From Ruegeria sp. AD91A (GTDB lineage Bacteria > Pseudomonadota > Alphaproteobacteria > Rhodobacterales > Rhodobacteraceae), in contig NZ_CP031946.1 in assembly GCF_003443535.1 (NCBI RefSeq), forward strand, positions 3,227,001-3,291,000: 64,000 nucleotides of DNA, written 5' to 3'. Below, in pieces: positions 19,949 through 30,899 of the stretch. The notes beneath the pieces were generated by a model that was given only the letters and a program-made list of their open reading frames with translations, was not told the origin of the DNA and did not search any database. Every line of letters starts with the position of its first letter. Position 1 is the first letter of the stretch. The translations under genes and the position numbers were made by a program.

Positions 19949-20962
19949 TCAGACCATCTGTCCGTACTGGGCCAGTTGCGCTTCGGTGATCAACTGAATG
20001 TCGGCCACCGTCATACCTTCGGCCCCGTATACCTGCGCCACTTCCTGACCGTTGATCATCACCCGGGTCAGATTGGCGTTTTCAGCGTCAGGTTCCACCT
20101 CAATTTCCGGGTCGGCCTCATCCTCCCAGGTTACGAGCAGCTTGTCCTCACCGGGTTGGAAGCCCATGACGGTCACGTCTTCGTCACCCGGGCTCAGCAC
20201 GATGTCATCAGCGCCCTGCCCACCGGTCACCACATCCCCGCCGCCTGCCACAATGGTATCGTCACCAGCGCCGCCATTCAGGAAATCCTTTTCGGCTGCG
20301 CCGTCTTCGATACCGAGGACAAAGTCGTCGCCGTCGCCCCCAAAGATCGTATCCTCACCTGCGCCACCGTTCAGGGCATCGTCTCCAAACCCGCCCTGCA
20401 ATGCGTCGTCATCTGCCCCGCCTGTCAGAGTATCGTCGCCCTGACCGCCATAAAGTTCGTCTTCGCCTTCGCCGCCATCCAGGGTGTCGTCCCCGAAATG
20501 GCCGAACAGGGCGTCGTCCCCCTGATTGCCGAACAGAAAGTCGTCATCAGCCTCTCCGTGCAGAACATCATCACCCTGACCGCCCGAAATCGTATCCGTA
20601 CCGTCGCCCCCGTGCAGAACGTCGTCGCCCTTGCCGCCGTCGATGGTGTCATCGCCGCCAAACCCGTTGACCTGATCGACACCGTCCTGTCCGGTGATCT
20701 GGTCCGGGCCATCGCTGCCGGCAATTACGAGGTCTCCTTCGAATTCAGAGATTACGGTGCCAGTGGACGGGGTTTCGATATCGGGATTCACCGGGTCTTC
20801 GACGTTTTCGCCAATCTCAAGAAACTCTCCGGTATTGGGTTCAGTTTCTGCGTCATCATTGGGGTCGTCCTCTGATACGTCCTCGTCTTCGATCAGCATG
20901 TCGCTCATCGCGTATGCAGCACCGCCGATGGCGGCGAGTCCGATCAATCCGGCCAGAAACAT
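19949..20962 (-). CDS. Membrane-anchored RTX-like calcium-binding repeat protein
   Basis: A 337-residue acidic protein with a single N-terminal hydrophobic helix ([19 protein letters not shown]), an acidic linker ([19 protein letters not shown]) and then about ten nonapeptide repeats of the GGxGxDxxx type ([48 protein letters not shown]). These fold as a calcium-filled beta-roll. The C-terminal 80 residues ([31 protein letters not shown]) lack repeats, and I see no type I secretion transporter nearby, so it may stay attached to the inner membrane. The ATG at 20962 follows GGAGGGG; the frame runs further upstream to 21010. Confidence 0.78.
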   Translation of the reverse strand: MFLAGLIGLAAIGGAAYAMSDMLIEDEDVSEDDPNDDAETEPNTGEFLEIGENVEDPVNPDIETPSTGTVISEFEGDLVIAGSDGPDQITGQDGVDQVNGFGGDDTIDGGKGDDVLHGGDGTDTISGGQGDDVLHGEADDDFLFGNQGDDALFGHFGDDTLDGGEGEDELYGGQGDDTLTGGADDDALQGGFGDDALNGGAGEDTIFGGDGDDFVLGIEDGAAEKDFLNGGAGDDTIVAGGGDVVTGGQGADDIVLSPGDEDVTVMGFQPGEDKLLVTWEDEADPEIEVEPDAENANLTRVMINGQEVAQVYGAEGMTVADIQLITEAQLAQYGQMV

Positions 20963-21053
20963 GACACCCCTCCGATCGCAGAATGCTCCGAGGGTGAACA
21001 TCCCATGCAATCGGCAATCGAATCAAAGTCAAGTTATTGAAATGGTTAATACT

Positions 21054-21560
21054 TTATTGCCATTGCTCTGGCTGTTGGCTGTAGGCGATATAGAGCGGGT
21101 GCTTGGGGTGGCCGTCTTTGGTCAAACCCAGATGGAACAGCGGCTGGCTGGTCCGGCGCAGCAGGGTCTCCACCGCCGGGCCCCGGTTCAGATGCGCACC
21201 ATGGGTGCCCCAGGCAGCGATGACCTGATCGGCCCACCGAACACCTTCCAGAATGGCGGCGTCATTTTCCGGGCCTACCGGATCGGCAGCAGCGCGCATC
21301 TTGCGCGGATCGGTGTCGCGCCAGGCAAAGATGTTGGTTACCTGAAACGCGCCAAACCCCAGCGCTCGGGCACGGCGTTCGCAGCGTTCCACTGTCGGAT
21401 CGTTCTGCACTTCGGTCGCGGTAGACGGGTTCAACATGACAAACAGCGCCTTGCGCCCTGCCGGGTCCCAAACACGCGTCAGGCTATAGCGGTATTTCTC
21501 GCAGTCGGAATAGATGGCGGTCGAGGGCGCATCGCCCTTGGTGTGCGTTCGGGTGATCAT
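21054..21560 (-). CDS. DUF1643 domain protein
   Basis: A 168-residue cytosolic protein of the DUF1643 family: SDCEKYRYSLTRVWDPAGRK, LFVMLNPSTATEVQNDPTVE, RCERRARALGFGAFQVTNIF, and AWGTHGAHLNRG. No role is established; the family is often near phage or mobile genes in other bacteria, but here it sits 21 bases after truB as the last gene of the rbfA-truB run. GAAAGGC directly precedes the ATG. Confidence 0.82.
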   Translation of the reverse strand: MITRTHTKGDAPSTAIYSDCEKYRYSLTRVWDPAGRKALFVMLNPSTATEVQNDPTVERCERRARALGFGAFQVTNIFAWRDTDPRKMRAAADPVGPENDAAILEGVRWADQVIAAWGTHGAHLNRGPAVETLLRRTSQPLFHLGLTKDGHPKHPLYIAYSQQPEQWQ

Positions 21561-21581
21561 GCCTTTCGCCTAACACGTGAT

Positions 21582-22487
21582 TCAGGCGGCGAACACCCGG
21601 CTGGGATGCAATTCGCCTGATTTATAAACCCCTACGGCAACGGCCTTGCCATCCAGTGAGGCCCATGCCTCGTCTCCGTATTCAACATCTGAGGCCAACA
21701 CCATGCCCGGGTTACCATTGCGTAGACGGGTCGCGCCTTCGGGGGTGCATTTGAGCTCGGGCAGGTCCGACAGACCGGTTTCCAACGGGTGCAGATATTC
21801 GTCCAGCGCGGTGGTCTTTGCCATCTCGTCGATCTGTTCGATGCTCAGCCCGTCTTCGGCCTCGAACGGTCCGGACCAGATCCGGCGAAGTTCCCGGACG
21901 TGGCCATGACATCCCAGGGCTTCACCCAGATCGCGGGCGATCGAGCGGACATAACCGCCCTTGCCGCAGGTCATCTCCAGCACCACGTGATCTGCGTCGG
22001 GGCGATCGACAAGGATCAGTTCCTCGACCCAAAGGGGCCGGGCGGTCAGTTCCACATCTTCGCCATCTCGGGCCAGTTTATAGGCGCGCTGGCCGTCGAT
22101 TTTCACGGCAGAAAACTTGGGCGGGACCTGCATGATGTCGCCCAGAAACGGGGTCAACGCCTGCTTGATGTCTTCATCTGACGGGCGGGCATCACTTTCG
22201 GCAATCACTTCGCCTTCGGCATCGTCAGTGTTGGTGGCCTGACCCAGACGGACAGTGAAGGTGTAAGCCTTCAAAGCATCAGTGATGTAAGGAACGGTCT
22301 TGGTCGCCTCACCCAGGGCCACGGCCAGAACGCCGGTGGCCTCGGGGTCCAGCGTACCCGCATGGCCTGCCTTCTTGGCGTCCATGGCCCAGCGCACCTT
22401 GTTGACCACGGCGGTCGAAGTCATGCCCGCGGGCTTGTCCACCACCAGCCAGCCGGAAATGTCCCGACCCTTGCGTTTGCGTCCCAT
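21582..22487 (-). CDS. truB: tRNA pseudouridine(55) synthase
   Basis: A 301-residue enzyme that makes pseudouridine 55 in the T-loop of nearly all tRNAs. The catalytic aspartate is in [19 protein letters not shown], preceded by the conserved [14 protein letters not shown]. The later segment [20 protein letters not shown] is also diagnostic. The C-terminal part is short, as in other alphaproteobacteria. It lies in the minus-strand order rbfA, DUF2233, truB, DUF1643. Confidence 0.95.
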   Translation of the reverse strand: MGRKRKGRDISGWLVVDKPAGMTSTAVVNKVRWAMDAKKAGHAGTLDPEATGVLAVALGEATKTVPYITDALKAYTFTVRLGQATNTDDAEGEVIAESDARPSDEDIKQALTPFLGDIMQVPPKFSAVKIDGQRAYKLARDGEDVELTARPLWVEELILVDRPDADHVVLEMTCGKGGYVRSIARDLGEALGCHGHVRELRRIWSGPFEAEDGLSIEQIDEMAKTTALDEYLHPLETGLSDLPELKCTPEGATRLRNGNPGMVLASDVEYGDEAWASLDGKAVAVGVYKSGELHPSRVFAA

Positions 22488-22547
22488 TTAGCACCTTCAA
22501 TCTTGCTGAGGCGCGCGACCTAGCGGATCGCCACCGCCCTGTCAATT

Positions 22548-23285
22548 TCAAGATGCGTCTTCGACCACACCCACGATAGGCCCCAGCGAAAACCCGACAT
22601 CGGACCGATTGTTCGCGCGGTCATACATGCGAGAGATATTGCCATCGAAGAACAGCGCATTCGGAGTTTCCAGCACGTCCCGGAACAGACGGCCGAATTC
22701 GTGGAACGTGACGTAATCTTCGGAAATCGCAAACACCACACGGGTGCCATCGGCGCTGGTGCCCACTCCGTTGCGCACATAGAGCGAGGTCGAATCGGGC
22801 AGGAACCGGGGATGCAACTCGCCATTGATCACCAGCATCGGGCCGGATTGGCTGGCGTACCGGCAGTCGGGGGCCTGATCAAGGAAATCCAGCGTCTCGT
22901 ACACATCAGCACGGCCCTCGCGGATGCAGAAAACGCCGTTGGGCAGCAAGCCAAAATTGCCGGGGCCGGGGTTGGAGATCACCCGCATGACCTCTTTGCC
23001 GTTCTCGACATAATGGCCGACGGGCGACCGGTCATCGTGATACATGCCCGCGTTCATGGCAAAGGCCAGACGCTCACCACCGGGGGCCAGCGCCTCGTTC
23101 ACCGACGAGAAATGCCCCAGAAGATCCCCATTCTCATCGTTGAGAAACAGGCGCAGGTCTTCGGTTTCCGCGTCGACTTCGCAGACGGTATAGCGTTTGT
23201 CATCATGGGTCAGCTTTTCGCAAGTAACCGCAGAGGCTTGCACGGCCCAGACAACCGCGCCCAATGTGACAAGTACCCGGATCAC
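22548..23285 (-). CDS. DUF2233 / phosphodiester glycosidase-like exported protein
   Basis: A 245-residue protein with a signal peptide ([19 protein letters not shown]). The mature part matches the DUF2233 (NAGPA-like) domain: [49 protein letters not shown], and [16 protein letters not shown]. Relatives in animals and some bacteria cut phosphodiester-linked sugars, so a periplasmic hydrolase of glycan or teichoic-like phosphodiesters is possible. Its start overlaps the rbfA stop by 4 bases, so it is translationally coupled to a ribosome maturation gene with which it has no obvious link. Confidence 0.8.
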   Translation of the reverse strand: MIRVLVTLGAVVWAVQASAVTCEKLTHDDKRYTVCEVDAETEDLRLFLNDENGDLLGHFSSVNEALAPGGERLAFAMNAGMYHDDRSPVGHYVENGKEVMRVISNPGPGNFGLLPNGVFCIREGRADVYETLDFLDQAPDCRYASQSGPMLVINGELHPRFLPDSTSLYVRNGVGTSADGTRVVFAISEDYVTFHEFGRLFRDVLETPNALFFDGNISRMYDRANNRSDVGFSLGPIVGVVEDAS

Positions 23286-23677
23286 TCGTCCAGATCGCGG
23301 CGCACCGCGTCCTGTTCGAACATGCGGCGGGTGTCGTCCAGACGGTCGAACGTGTCATCAAGCCGGAACCGCAGATCGGGCGAGAATTTCAGGCCGACCT
23401 TCTTGCCAACCATGCGCCGAAGTTCACTTTTGTTGCGGGCGAGCAGTTCGATCACATCCTCCTGCCCCTTGCCGCCCAAGGGCAGCACATAGGCGGTGGC
23501 GATCTTCAGATCGGGCGAGGTGCGCACCTCGCCTACGGTGATCGACATACGGTTCAGTTCGGTGTCGTGGACATCTCCGCGCGCCAGAACTTCGGACAGG
23601 GTGCGGCGGATCAGTTCGCCGACACGCAGCTGTCGTTGGGACGGGCCGGGGCCATCATGGAATTTGTTCTTTGCCAT
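23282..23677 (-). CDS. rbfA: Ribosome-binding factor A
   Basis: A 131-residue KH-like protein needed for late 30S maturation and cold adaptation, acting near the 5' helix of 16S rRNA. It matches the family: [40 protein letters not shown], and [17 protein letters not shown]. The ATG at 23677 gives the usual MAKNKF start; upstream frame to 23836 overlaps dapB and is not real. Coupled to DUF2233 downstream, divergent from dapB. Confidence 0.95.
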   Translation of the reverse strand: MAKNKFHDGPGPSQRQLRVGELIRRTLSEVLARGDVHDTELNRMSITVGEVRTSPDLKIATAYVLPLGGKGQEDVIELLARNKSELRRMVGKKVGLKFSPDLRFRLDDTFDRLDDTRRMFEQDAVRRDLDE

Positions 23678-23768
23678 AAACCCCGATCTAAGCGCAAACC
23701 GGGGCTTTGCCAAGCGGGCGCGAACGGGGTAGGAGGCTTTGAGCAGTTTGCAGCAAGGGAATACCGCC

Positions 23769-24578
23769 ATGACCCATATTCCGGGGATCGTCATCACAGG
23801 GGCTTCGGGCCGTATGGGGCAGATGCTGATCAACACCGTAAACGACAGTGATCAGGCGCGTCTGGTCGGCGTGATCGAGCGCAAAGGGCATGACTGGGTC
23901 GGTCAGGATGTGGGCGAAGCCATAGGTGGCCAGGCGCTGGGCGTCAAAGTTACCGATGACCCGCTGGAAGCCTTCGCGCAGGCACAGGCGGTGATCGACT
24001 TCACCGCACCCGAGGCGACGCTGGAGTTTGCTGCTCTGGCGGCGCAGGCCCGGTGTGTACATGTGATCGGCACAACAGGTATGACCGACGAACAGATCGC
24101 GGCGCTGGAACCTGCCTCGCGCCACGCCGCGATCATACGGGCAGGGAACATGAGCCTTGGCGTCAACCTGCTGGTGCAACTGACCAAGAAAGTCGCGGCT
24201 GCACTGGATGAGGATTTTGATATCGAAATCATCGAAGGGCACCATCATCACAAGGTGGATGCACCATCCGGCACCGCTCTGATGTTGGGCGAGGCCGCTG
24301 CCGAGGGACGTGGCGTCAAACTGTCGGAGGTGTCCGACCGGGGTCGCGACGGCATTACTGGCGCTCGCAAACGTGGCGACATCGGCTTTCACGCCATTCG
24401 CGGCGGCGACATCGTGGGCGAGCATGACGTGTTGTTCGCCGCCCCCGGTGAACGCATCGTTCTGCGCCATCTGGCCACCGACCGCGCTATCTTTGCCCGC
24501 GGCGCGCTGAAAGCGGCTCTGTGGGGACAGGGCAAGGCACCCGGCCAATATGACATGGTCGATGTATTGGGGCTTTAG
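23769..24578 (+). CDS. dapB: 4-hydroxy-tetrahydrodipicolinate reductase
   Basis: A 269-residue NAD(P)H enzyme of the diaminopimelate/lysine pathway. The nucleotide loop is [16 protein letters not shown], the catalytic His-Lys region is [21 protein letters not shown], and the C-terminal [18 protein letters not shown] is typical. AAGGGA precedes the ATG. It supplies lysine and peptidoglycan precursor, while the operon at 54.8-57.3 kb seems to break lysine down. Confidence 0.96.
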   Translation: MTHIPGIVITGASGRMGQMLINTVNDSDQARLVGVIERKGHDWVGQDVGEAIGGQALGVKVTDDPLEAFAQAQAVIDFTAPEATLEFAALAAQARCVHVIGTTGMTDEQIAALEPASRHAAIIRAGNMSLGVNLLVQLTKKVAAALDEDFDIEIIEGHHHHKVDAPSGTALMLGEAAAEGRGVKLSEVSDRGRDGITGARKRGDIGFHAIRGGDIVGEHDVLFAAPGERIVLRHLATDRAIFARGALKAALWGQGKAPGQYDMVDVLGL

Positions 24579-24827
24579 GCGCTAAGTTCAATTTTACGCA
24601 GTCGCAACAACAAAGAATGCTGCAATTCAAATGGCTGCCGCCAGTCGGTTAAAGACTCATGACCAGCGGATGACGCGGGCCGCGAAAGCGACTGCATGCA
24701 GGAAAGTCTTGGGACAGGACCGTATCAGTGACATTGCCAGCAGTACCTAAAAACATTCTCGGGCATAATGAAAAAGCAATAGTAGCGAAACGGGACCTCC
24801 CATGAACAAAGAAATTAGGGTTGCGGC

Positions 24828-25604
24828 TTGAAGGTTGTCATACATCAAGGGTTTCACAAAACAGGAACCAGAACCCTGCAAACTATGTTGTTCAGGAACC
24901 GTTCCCGGCTTAAGAGCCGAGTGAACTTTCTTGTCCCCCGTGACCTGAAAGAAGCGGGGTTTGCCGCCCGGCGCTATTCCATTTTGCAAGAAGACAGGGT
25001 CCTTGCGAGATTCCGCAAAAGATTTCGTCAAGCTCTTGCTCCTTTCGAAGGTCAAACAGACACGCCTCTTCTTGTCAGCAGCGAGGAGTTTGCCGGCCTG
25101 ATACCGGGGCGAAACAACGTGTGGTCATATTCGCAGACGCACGTTTTGGCTGATGCTGTGCTAGACGAAATTGACAAGTTCGCGAACGGCAATGCGCGTA
25201 CCACATTCTTGTTCACGACGAGAAACCGCGCTGACTGGATCAGAAGCGTTTATTGGCAAAACATCCGCTCGAACAGAATCCGAGAGGACCTTTCGGAGTA
25301 TGCTGATCTTTTGCAGCAGGGTACAGACCTTGAAGGTGTGGTAAGCCGCGTCAAAAACGCCGTGTCTTCGAGGGCTGACGTCCTGTCCTTAAACGTTTCG
25401 GAGCTCAACGATCGATTATTTCCTGTGGCAAAGGCGCTATCGATGCTGAACGTAAGGTCTGATGATCTGACGCCTGTCAGTAATCTGAATGTTCAGCCGG
25501 TTGGAGTCGCAGAGTACTTTCTGGAGTTGAACCGCTCACCCATGACCGATGAAGAAGTGATGGCGGCAAAACGAGCCCATTTGGACAGTTTGCGGACCTC
25601 TTAA
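24828..25604 (+). CDS. Sulfotransferase-like protein
   Basis: A 258-residue protein. The N-terminus KVVIHQGFHKTGTRTLQTML is the 5'-phosphosulfate loop of PAPS-dependent sulfotransferases, and TTFLFTTRNRADWIRSVYWQ is the expected second PAPS contact. It should transfer sulfate to a sugar, lipid or peptide; the acceptor is unknown. It appears to start with TTG at 24828, and a 9-codon frame beginning ATG at 24801 (MNKEIRVAA) stops on bases overlapping this TTG, so translation may be coupled, or the real N-terminus may have been shifted by a frameshift. Codon use is less GC-biased than dapB, a hint of transfer. Confidence 0.6.
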   Translation: MKVVIHQGFHKTGTRTLQTMLFRNRSRLKSRVNFLVPRDLKEAGFAARRYSILQEDRVLARFRKRFRQALAPFEGQTDTPLLVSSEEFAGLIPGRNNVWSYSQTHVLADAVLDEIDKFANGNARTTFLFTTRNRADWIRSVYWQNIRSNRIREDLSEYADLLQQGTDLEGVVSRVKNAVSSRADVLSLNVSELNDRLFPVAKALSMLNVRSDDLTPVSNLNVQPVGVAEYFLELNRSPMTDEEVMAAKRAHLDSLRTS

Positions 25605-25932
25605 CAGTGCGCTTCTGCTCATCTCGTGCAAACTGTCTTGATGCTTCGGGGTCGGATTATGCCGCCACGTCGCGCGCCCTAATTCTAAAATCGGCATTAT
25701 AATCGACATCATGTCGCAGCCTGCCATTACAGGCAATGACATCGATGGCAACCGGCGGGGGTTGATCCTGAGTGAAACCACGCACGGCGGAACCGCTCTC
25801 ACGGTGAATTGCGCCGGTTTTCGCCGGTTCGATCCCATTTGAGTCTCTCTTGCGCACGTACAAAGTGACGCAGAGGTTTGCGGCAAAGATCGTGGGAACT
25901 TGAAATGCGTTACCCTAAGGCGGTGCGCTTGG
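25605..25932. other. Gap with no supported gene
   Basis: These 328 bases hold short frames on both strands, none with a recognisable product or a good ribosome site. GGTTCGATCCC near 25824 looks like a tRNA T-arm but its flanks do not pair. I see no terminator for either neighbour. Confidence 0.3.
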
Positions 25933-26597
25933 TCAAAGATCGCGGATCTTGTCGGCACGCAGGGGGCAGGCGAGGTAGACGCCGAACTCCTGCCCGATAT
26001 CGGCGCTGACACGCGCGTGAACTGCGCCCTGACGGTCAAGGAAACGCTGGTTGTCCTCAACCGGGAAAATGCCCTCATGCCAGATGCCGGGATGAATATA
26101 GAGGCCACGCGAGCCATCACACCAGAACGCCACCACTTTTTCGGGCGTCAGGTTGTCGCCAGGCAGGGCAGCTGGGATGATGAAGGGTTTGTTGTCGAGC
26201 GGCCAGAACATCTGCCCCCCGTCCGGGTGGTAGTTCATATGCCACAGCAACACCTGATCCCGCGGGGCCGTTTGCCGGTCGGTTTGCGCCTGCTGGGGGT
26301 CGGCTGACCAACCTAGCACGTAATGGCCTTTGACCGCCTCGTTCTCACCGTAAAGCACGTCACCCTGCCAGTCGCATTTGAACGTGCCTTCAACCCAGCC
26401 GCCTTCGTCACCCGTGCCTTCGTCAACCGGCCGCCAGCCCTGCTGCGGCCAGCGTACGATCTCGATTTCAAAGGTTTCGAGGTCGTCGGCCAAACAGCCG
26501 TAACCCTTGACCGATGTGTCCGTCGCACGGATCAGGGGAACCTCGTGCCACGGCAGCGAGGGTTTCGAACTGGCCTCGAAGATGTACTCGGGTGCAG

Positions 26598-26601
<4 letters not shown>
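25933..26601 (-). CDS. Ureidoglycolate lyase (AllA)-like cupin, third gene of the tmp operon
   Basis: A 222-residue protein resembling the AllA/ureidoglycolate lyase cupin fold: LLWHMNYHPDGGQMFWPLDN, then KPFIIPAALPGDN, VVAFWCDGSRGLYIHPGIWH and EGIFPV correspond to the AllA landmarks, with His residues suited to metal or substrate binding. It overlaps the stop of tmpB by 4 bases, so the two are coupled. No purine or allantoin genes lie near, and the partner genes act on a methylated aminophosphonate, so its substrate is unlikely to be ureidoglycolate. It might handle a downstream product or protect an intermediate; this is inference. The fold call is moderate, the function unknown. Confidence 0.55.
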
Positions 26602-28389
<1,788 letters not shown>

Positions 28390-28419
28390 CCTTATTTCGG
28401 CTGAGGCTTGGAAAATCTA

Positions 28420-29274
28420 ATGGCTAAGAAAAAGATCGGACTACCGCCACTGGACTGGTTGCGCGTGTTCGAGGCCGCCGGGCGTCTTGGTGGGTTCTCG
28501 GCAGCGGCCACGGAATTCGGGCTGACGCAGGCCGCTGTCAGCCAGCGGATCGGTAATCTGGAAGCCTGGCTGGGCCGATCCTTGTTTGTGCGCGAGGCGC
28601 GGGGCGTGTCACTGACGGTCGAAGGTGAAAGTTATCTGCCCTTGGTGCAGGACAGCCTTCGTGCGCTGGAGCGCAATACCGAGGACCTGTTTGGCAAATC
28701 CCCGCGCGAGCTGCGCGTGGCCGGGTTGTCGTCGAGCATCCACGCATTGGTTCTTCCGGCGCTGACCAAGTTTCAGGAGGTGCAGCCCAAGGTTCGGATA
28801 ATGACCGACTCGGTCGCACGCCGGTCGTCTTTGGACGAAGAACGAACCTGGCTGCAAATCCGATATGGTCGGGGCTTGTGGGCCGGGCGCGATTCAGCCT
28901 TGATCGCGCATGAGGTCCTTGCTCCCCTTGCGGCACCGGGAGTTGACTGGGGCGCCCCACTGATTGATCTGCGCGGAGAACGCCCCGGTTGGAGAGAGTG
29001 GAGCCAGAAGAACGGCCAGCAGGACCTGCCGCCTTCAAAAATCAGCTTCGATTCGATGGAACATGCGATTTCGGCAGCGCGGCGCGGCATGGGAGTGGTT
29101 CTGGGATCGGTTCCGTTAGCCTCTGCCGATCTGCAGGAGGGACGGCTGCGCCGACTGGATCTACCCGAATTGCACACCAAAGACGGGTACTGGCTGACGT
29201 GGCCTGAAGGCCGGGCGAAGTCCAAGAAACAACGTGCCCTGATCGAAGGTTTCCTGAAGGCGCTGCGTGGTTGA
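28420..29274 (+). CDS. LysR-family transcriptional regulator
   Basis: A 284-residue regulator. Residues about 10-68 form the winged helix (PPLDWLRVFEAAGRLGGFSA, AATEFGLTQAAVSQRIGNLE), the rest the two-lobed effector domain. The N-terminus (LDWLRVFEAAGRLGGFSAAA) is that of the GcvA/AmpR-like branch. It is transcribed away from tmpA and likely governs that operon, perhaps in response to the phosphonate or betaine; that is inference from placement. I chose the ATG at 28420; a TTG at 28408 would add four residues. Confidence 0.88.
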   Translation: MAKKKIGLPPLDWLRVFEAAGRLGGFSAAATEFGLTQAAVSQRIGNLEAWLGRSLFVREARGVSLTVEGESYLPLVQDSLRALERNTEDLFGKSPRELRVAGLSSSIHALVLPALTKFQEVQPKVRIMTDSVARRSSLDEERTWLQIRYGRGLWAGRDSALIAHEVLAPLAAPGVDWGAPLIDLRGERPGWREWSQKNGQQDLPPSKISFDSMEHAISAARRGMGVVLGSVPLASADLQEGRLRRLDLPELHTKDGYWLTWPEGRAKSKKQRALIEGFLKALRG

Positions 29275-29278
29275 CCGT

Positions 29279-29461
29279 TCAGAAGTCGATGGCGATGCCC
29301 TTCTTTTCCCAATCACCGTAACGGGCCGGGTCCGGTCCGTCTCGACCACCCAGCTCTTTCGGCAATTCCTGGGCTTGGGCTGTGGCTTTGCGGCGGCGTT
29401 CTTCCGCTTCGGCCAGGGCGCGCTGGGCGGCGGGTGGCAAGTCTTTGCGGTCGTCACTCAT
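29279..29461 (-). CDS. DUF1674 protein, succinate dehydrogenase assembly factor 4-like
   Basis: A 60-residue protein ending in GPDPARYGDWEKKGIAIDF, which is the conserved C-terminal block of the DUF1674/SdhAF4 family. In mitochondria this factor protects the flavoprotein subunit of succinate dehydrogenase during assembly. The N-terminal half is a charged helix (AQRALAEAEERRRKATAQAQ). The ATG at 29461 was chosen over upstream starts because the family is short. It is convergent with the LysR gene, and divergent from rsmB. Confidence 0.8.
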   Translation of the reverse strand: MSDDRKDLPPAAQRALAEAEERRRKATAQAQELPKELGGRDGPDPARYGDWEKKGIAIDF

Positions 29462-29549
29462 GACATCGGGTTCCTTTCCGTGCACAGCCTTGATATACGC
29501 CCGCGTCCGCCATTGGCAATGCGGGCGCAGGTCACATGAAGGCGGTACC

Positions 29550-30809
29550 ATGTTTAACAGCGCAACAGCAGCACGGCGCAGCGCAATCTATCTTCTGGAT
29601 CAGGTTCTGGGCGAAGGTCGCCTGCTGGCCGAGTGTCTGGCGGCGGGCGCAGTGGATCGGTTGGAGCCCGAGGACCGCGCGCGCGCTCAGCGCCTGGCTT
29701 TGGAAACGCTGCGTGGGCTGGAACGTGCCGACCGCCTGTTGGACAATCACCTGAACCGCACGCCTGCCCTGACGGTCCACAACGCACTGAGACTGGGGGC
29801 GGTCGAGCTTTGCAATGGCGAAGCCGCGCATGGCGTTGTCAATTCCATGGTCGAGATCGTCAGCCGTTCGCGCAAGCATAGTCGCCTCAAGGGGTTGGTG
29901 AATGCCGTTCTGCGCAAGGTTGCGGCAGAAGGCCCCGAGGCGTGGCCAAAGATGCGCGTTCCGCGTTTGCCGGATTGGTTGCGTGAGCCTCTGATCGCAG
30001 CGTGGGGCACGGATGCTGTTACCGGAATGGAGCAGGCACATTTCGCGGGCGCACCACTGGACCTTACCTTGAAACCAGGGGCGGAAGGCCCTTCAGGCGA
30101 GATCCTTCCGACCGGGTCACTGCGTATACATGACGCGGGTCAGGTCTCGACCCTGCCGGGGTACGAAGCAGGTGACTGGTGGGTGCAGGACGCCGCTGCG
30201 GCTTTGCCGGTTCGCATTCTGGACCCGAAGGCGGGCGAAAAAGTGCTGGATCTCTGCGCGGCCCCAGGTGGGAAAACGATGCAACTTGCGGCCGCAGGGG
30301 CTGATGTCACGGCACTGGATGTGTCGGAATCGCGGATGGAACGGGTGCGGGAAAACCTTGCAAGGACCGGCCTGAAGGCGAAGGTCGTTGTTGGCGATGC
30401 GCTGGAACACGAGGGCCAGTACGACGCGATCTTGCTGGACGCGCCGTGCTCGGCCACAGGTACGATCCGCAGGCATCCTGACTTGCCGTTTGCCAAGGAC
30501 GGTTCGGACTTCGGCGGTCTGATCGAGCTCCAGTCGCGCTTGTTGGCCCAGGCGTGGAGTTTGCTGAAACCCGGTGGGCGTCTGGTCTATTGCACCTGCT
30601 CCCTGCTGCCGGATGAAGGTGAAGTTCAGGTGGAAGAGGCGTTGGGCATGTATCCTGACATGAGCGCGGATCACGACGCGCTGAACGTACCCGGTGTTGA
30701 AACAGATTGGCTCACTGAAGAAGGCGGCTTGCGATTGCGCCCCGATTATTGGCTGGACCGGGGCGGTATGGATGGGTTCTATATCGCGTGCCTGACCAAA
30801 TCCGCCTGA
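29550..30809 (+). CDS. rsmB: 16S rRNA m5C967 methyltransferase (RsmB/Sun family)
   Basis: A 419-residue RNA methyltransferase. Residues 1 to about 130 are a NusB-like RNA-binding domain (ARRSAIYLLDQVLGEGRLLA). The catalytic domain has the SAM loop VLDLCAAPGGKTMQLAA, the motif IV cysteine LLDAPCSATGTIRRHPD and the motif VI catalytic cysteine VYCTCSLLPDEGE. The pair of cysteines is typical of m5C enzymes. Start by the ATG at 29550, preceded by GAAGGCGG. It is followed after 90 bases by the heparinase-like gene. Confidence 0.92.
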   Translation: MFNSATAARRSAIYLLDQVLGEGRLLAECLAAGAVDRLEPEDRARAQRLALETLRGLERADRLLDNHLNRTPALTVHNALRLGAVELCNGEAAHGVVNSMVEIVSRSRKHSRLKGLVNAVLRKVAAEGPEAWPKMRVPRLPDWLREPLIAAWGTDAVTGMEQAHFAGAPLDLTLKPGAEGPSGEILPTGSLRIHDAGQVSTLPGYEAGDWWVQDAAAALPVRILDPKAGEKVLDLCAAPGGKTMQLAAAGADVTALDVSESRMERVRENLARTGLKAKVVVGDALEHEGQYDAILLDAPCSATGTIRRHPDLPFAKDGSDFGGLIELQSRLLAQAWSLLKPGGRLVYCTCSLLPDEGEVQVEEALGMYPDMSADHDALNVPGVETDWLTEEGGLRLRPDYWLDRGGMDGFYIACLTKSA

Positions 30810-30899
30810 GCGCACGCTTTTCGATGACTTGACGATCAGCGCGGTCTATCGTTGGGTCTCAAGCGCCAGCAGAGCGTAAGGGGCAGAGTAACACGCGTC

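Noticed and set aside
20000..20880. Frames opposite the RTX-like gene
   Set aside because: They are mirror images of the repeated GGxGxD codons and have no independent support.
25805..25850. tRNA-like T-arm text GGTTCGATCCC
   Set aside because: The flanking bases do not form a 5-bp T-stem and no acceptor or anticodon arms could be found.
25657..25863. 68-codon minus-strand frame in the gap before the AllA-like gene
   Set aside because: No ribosome site, no recognisable domain and no context.
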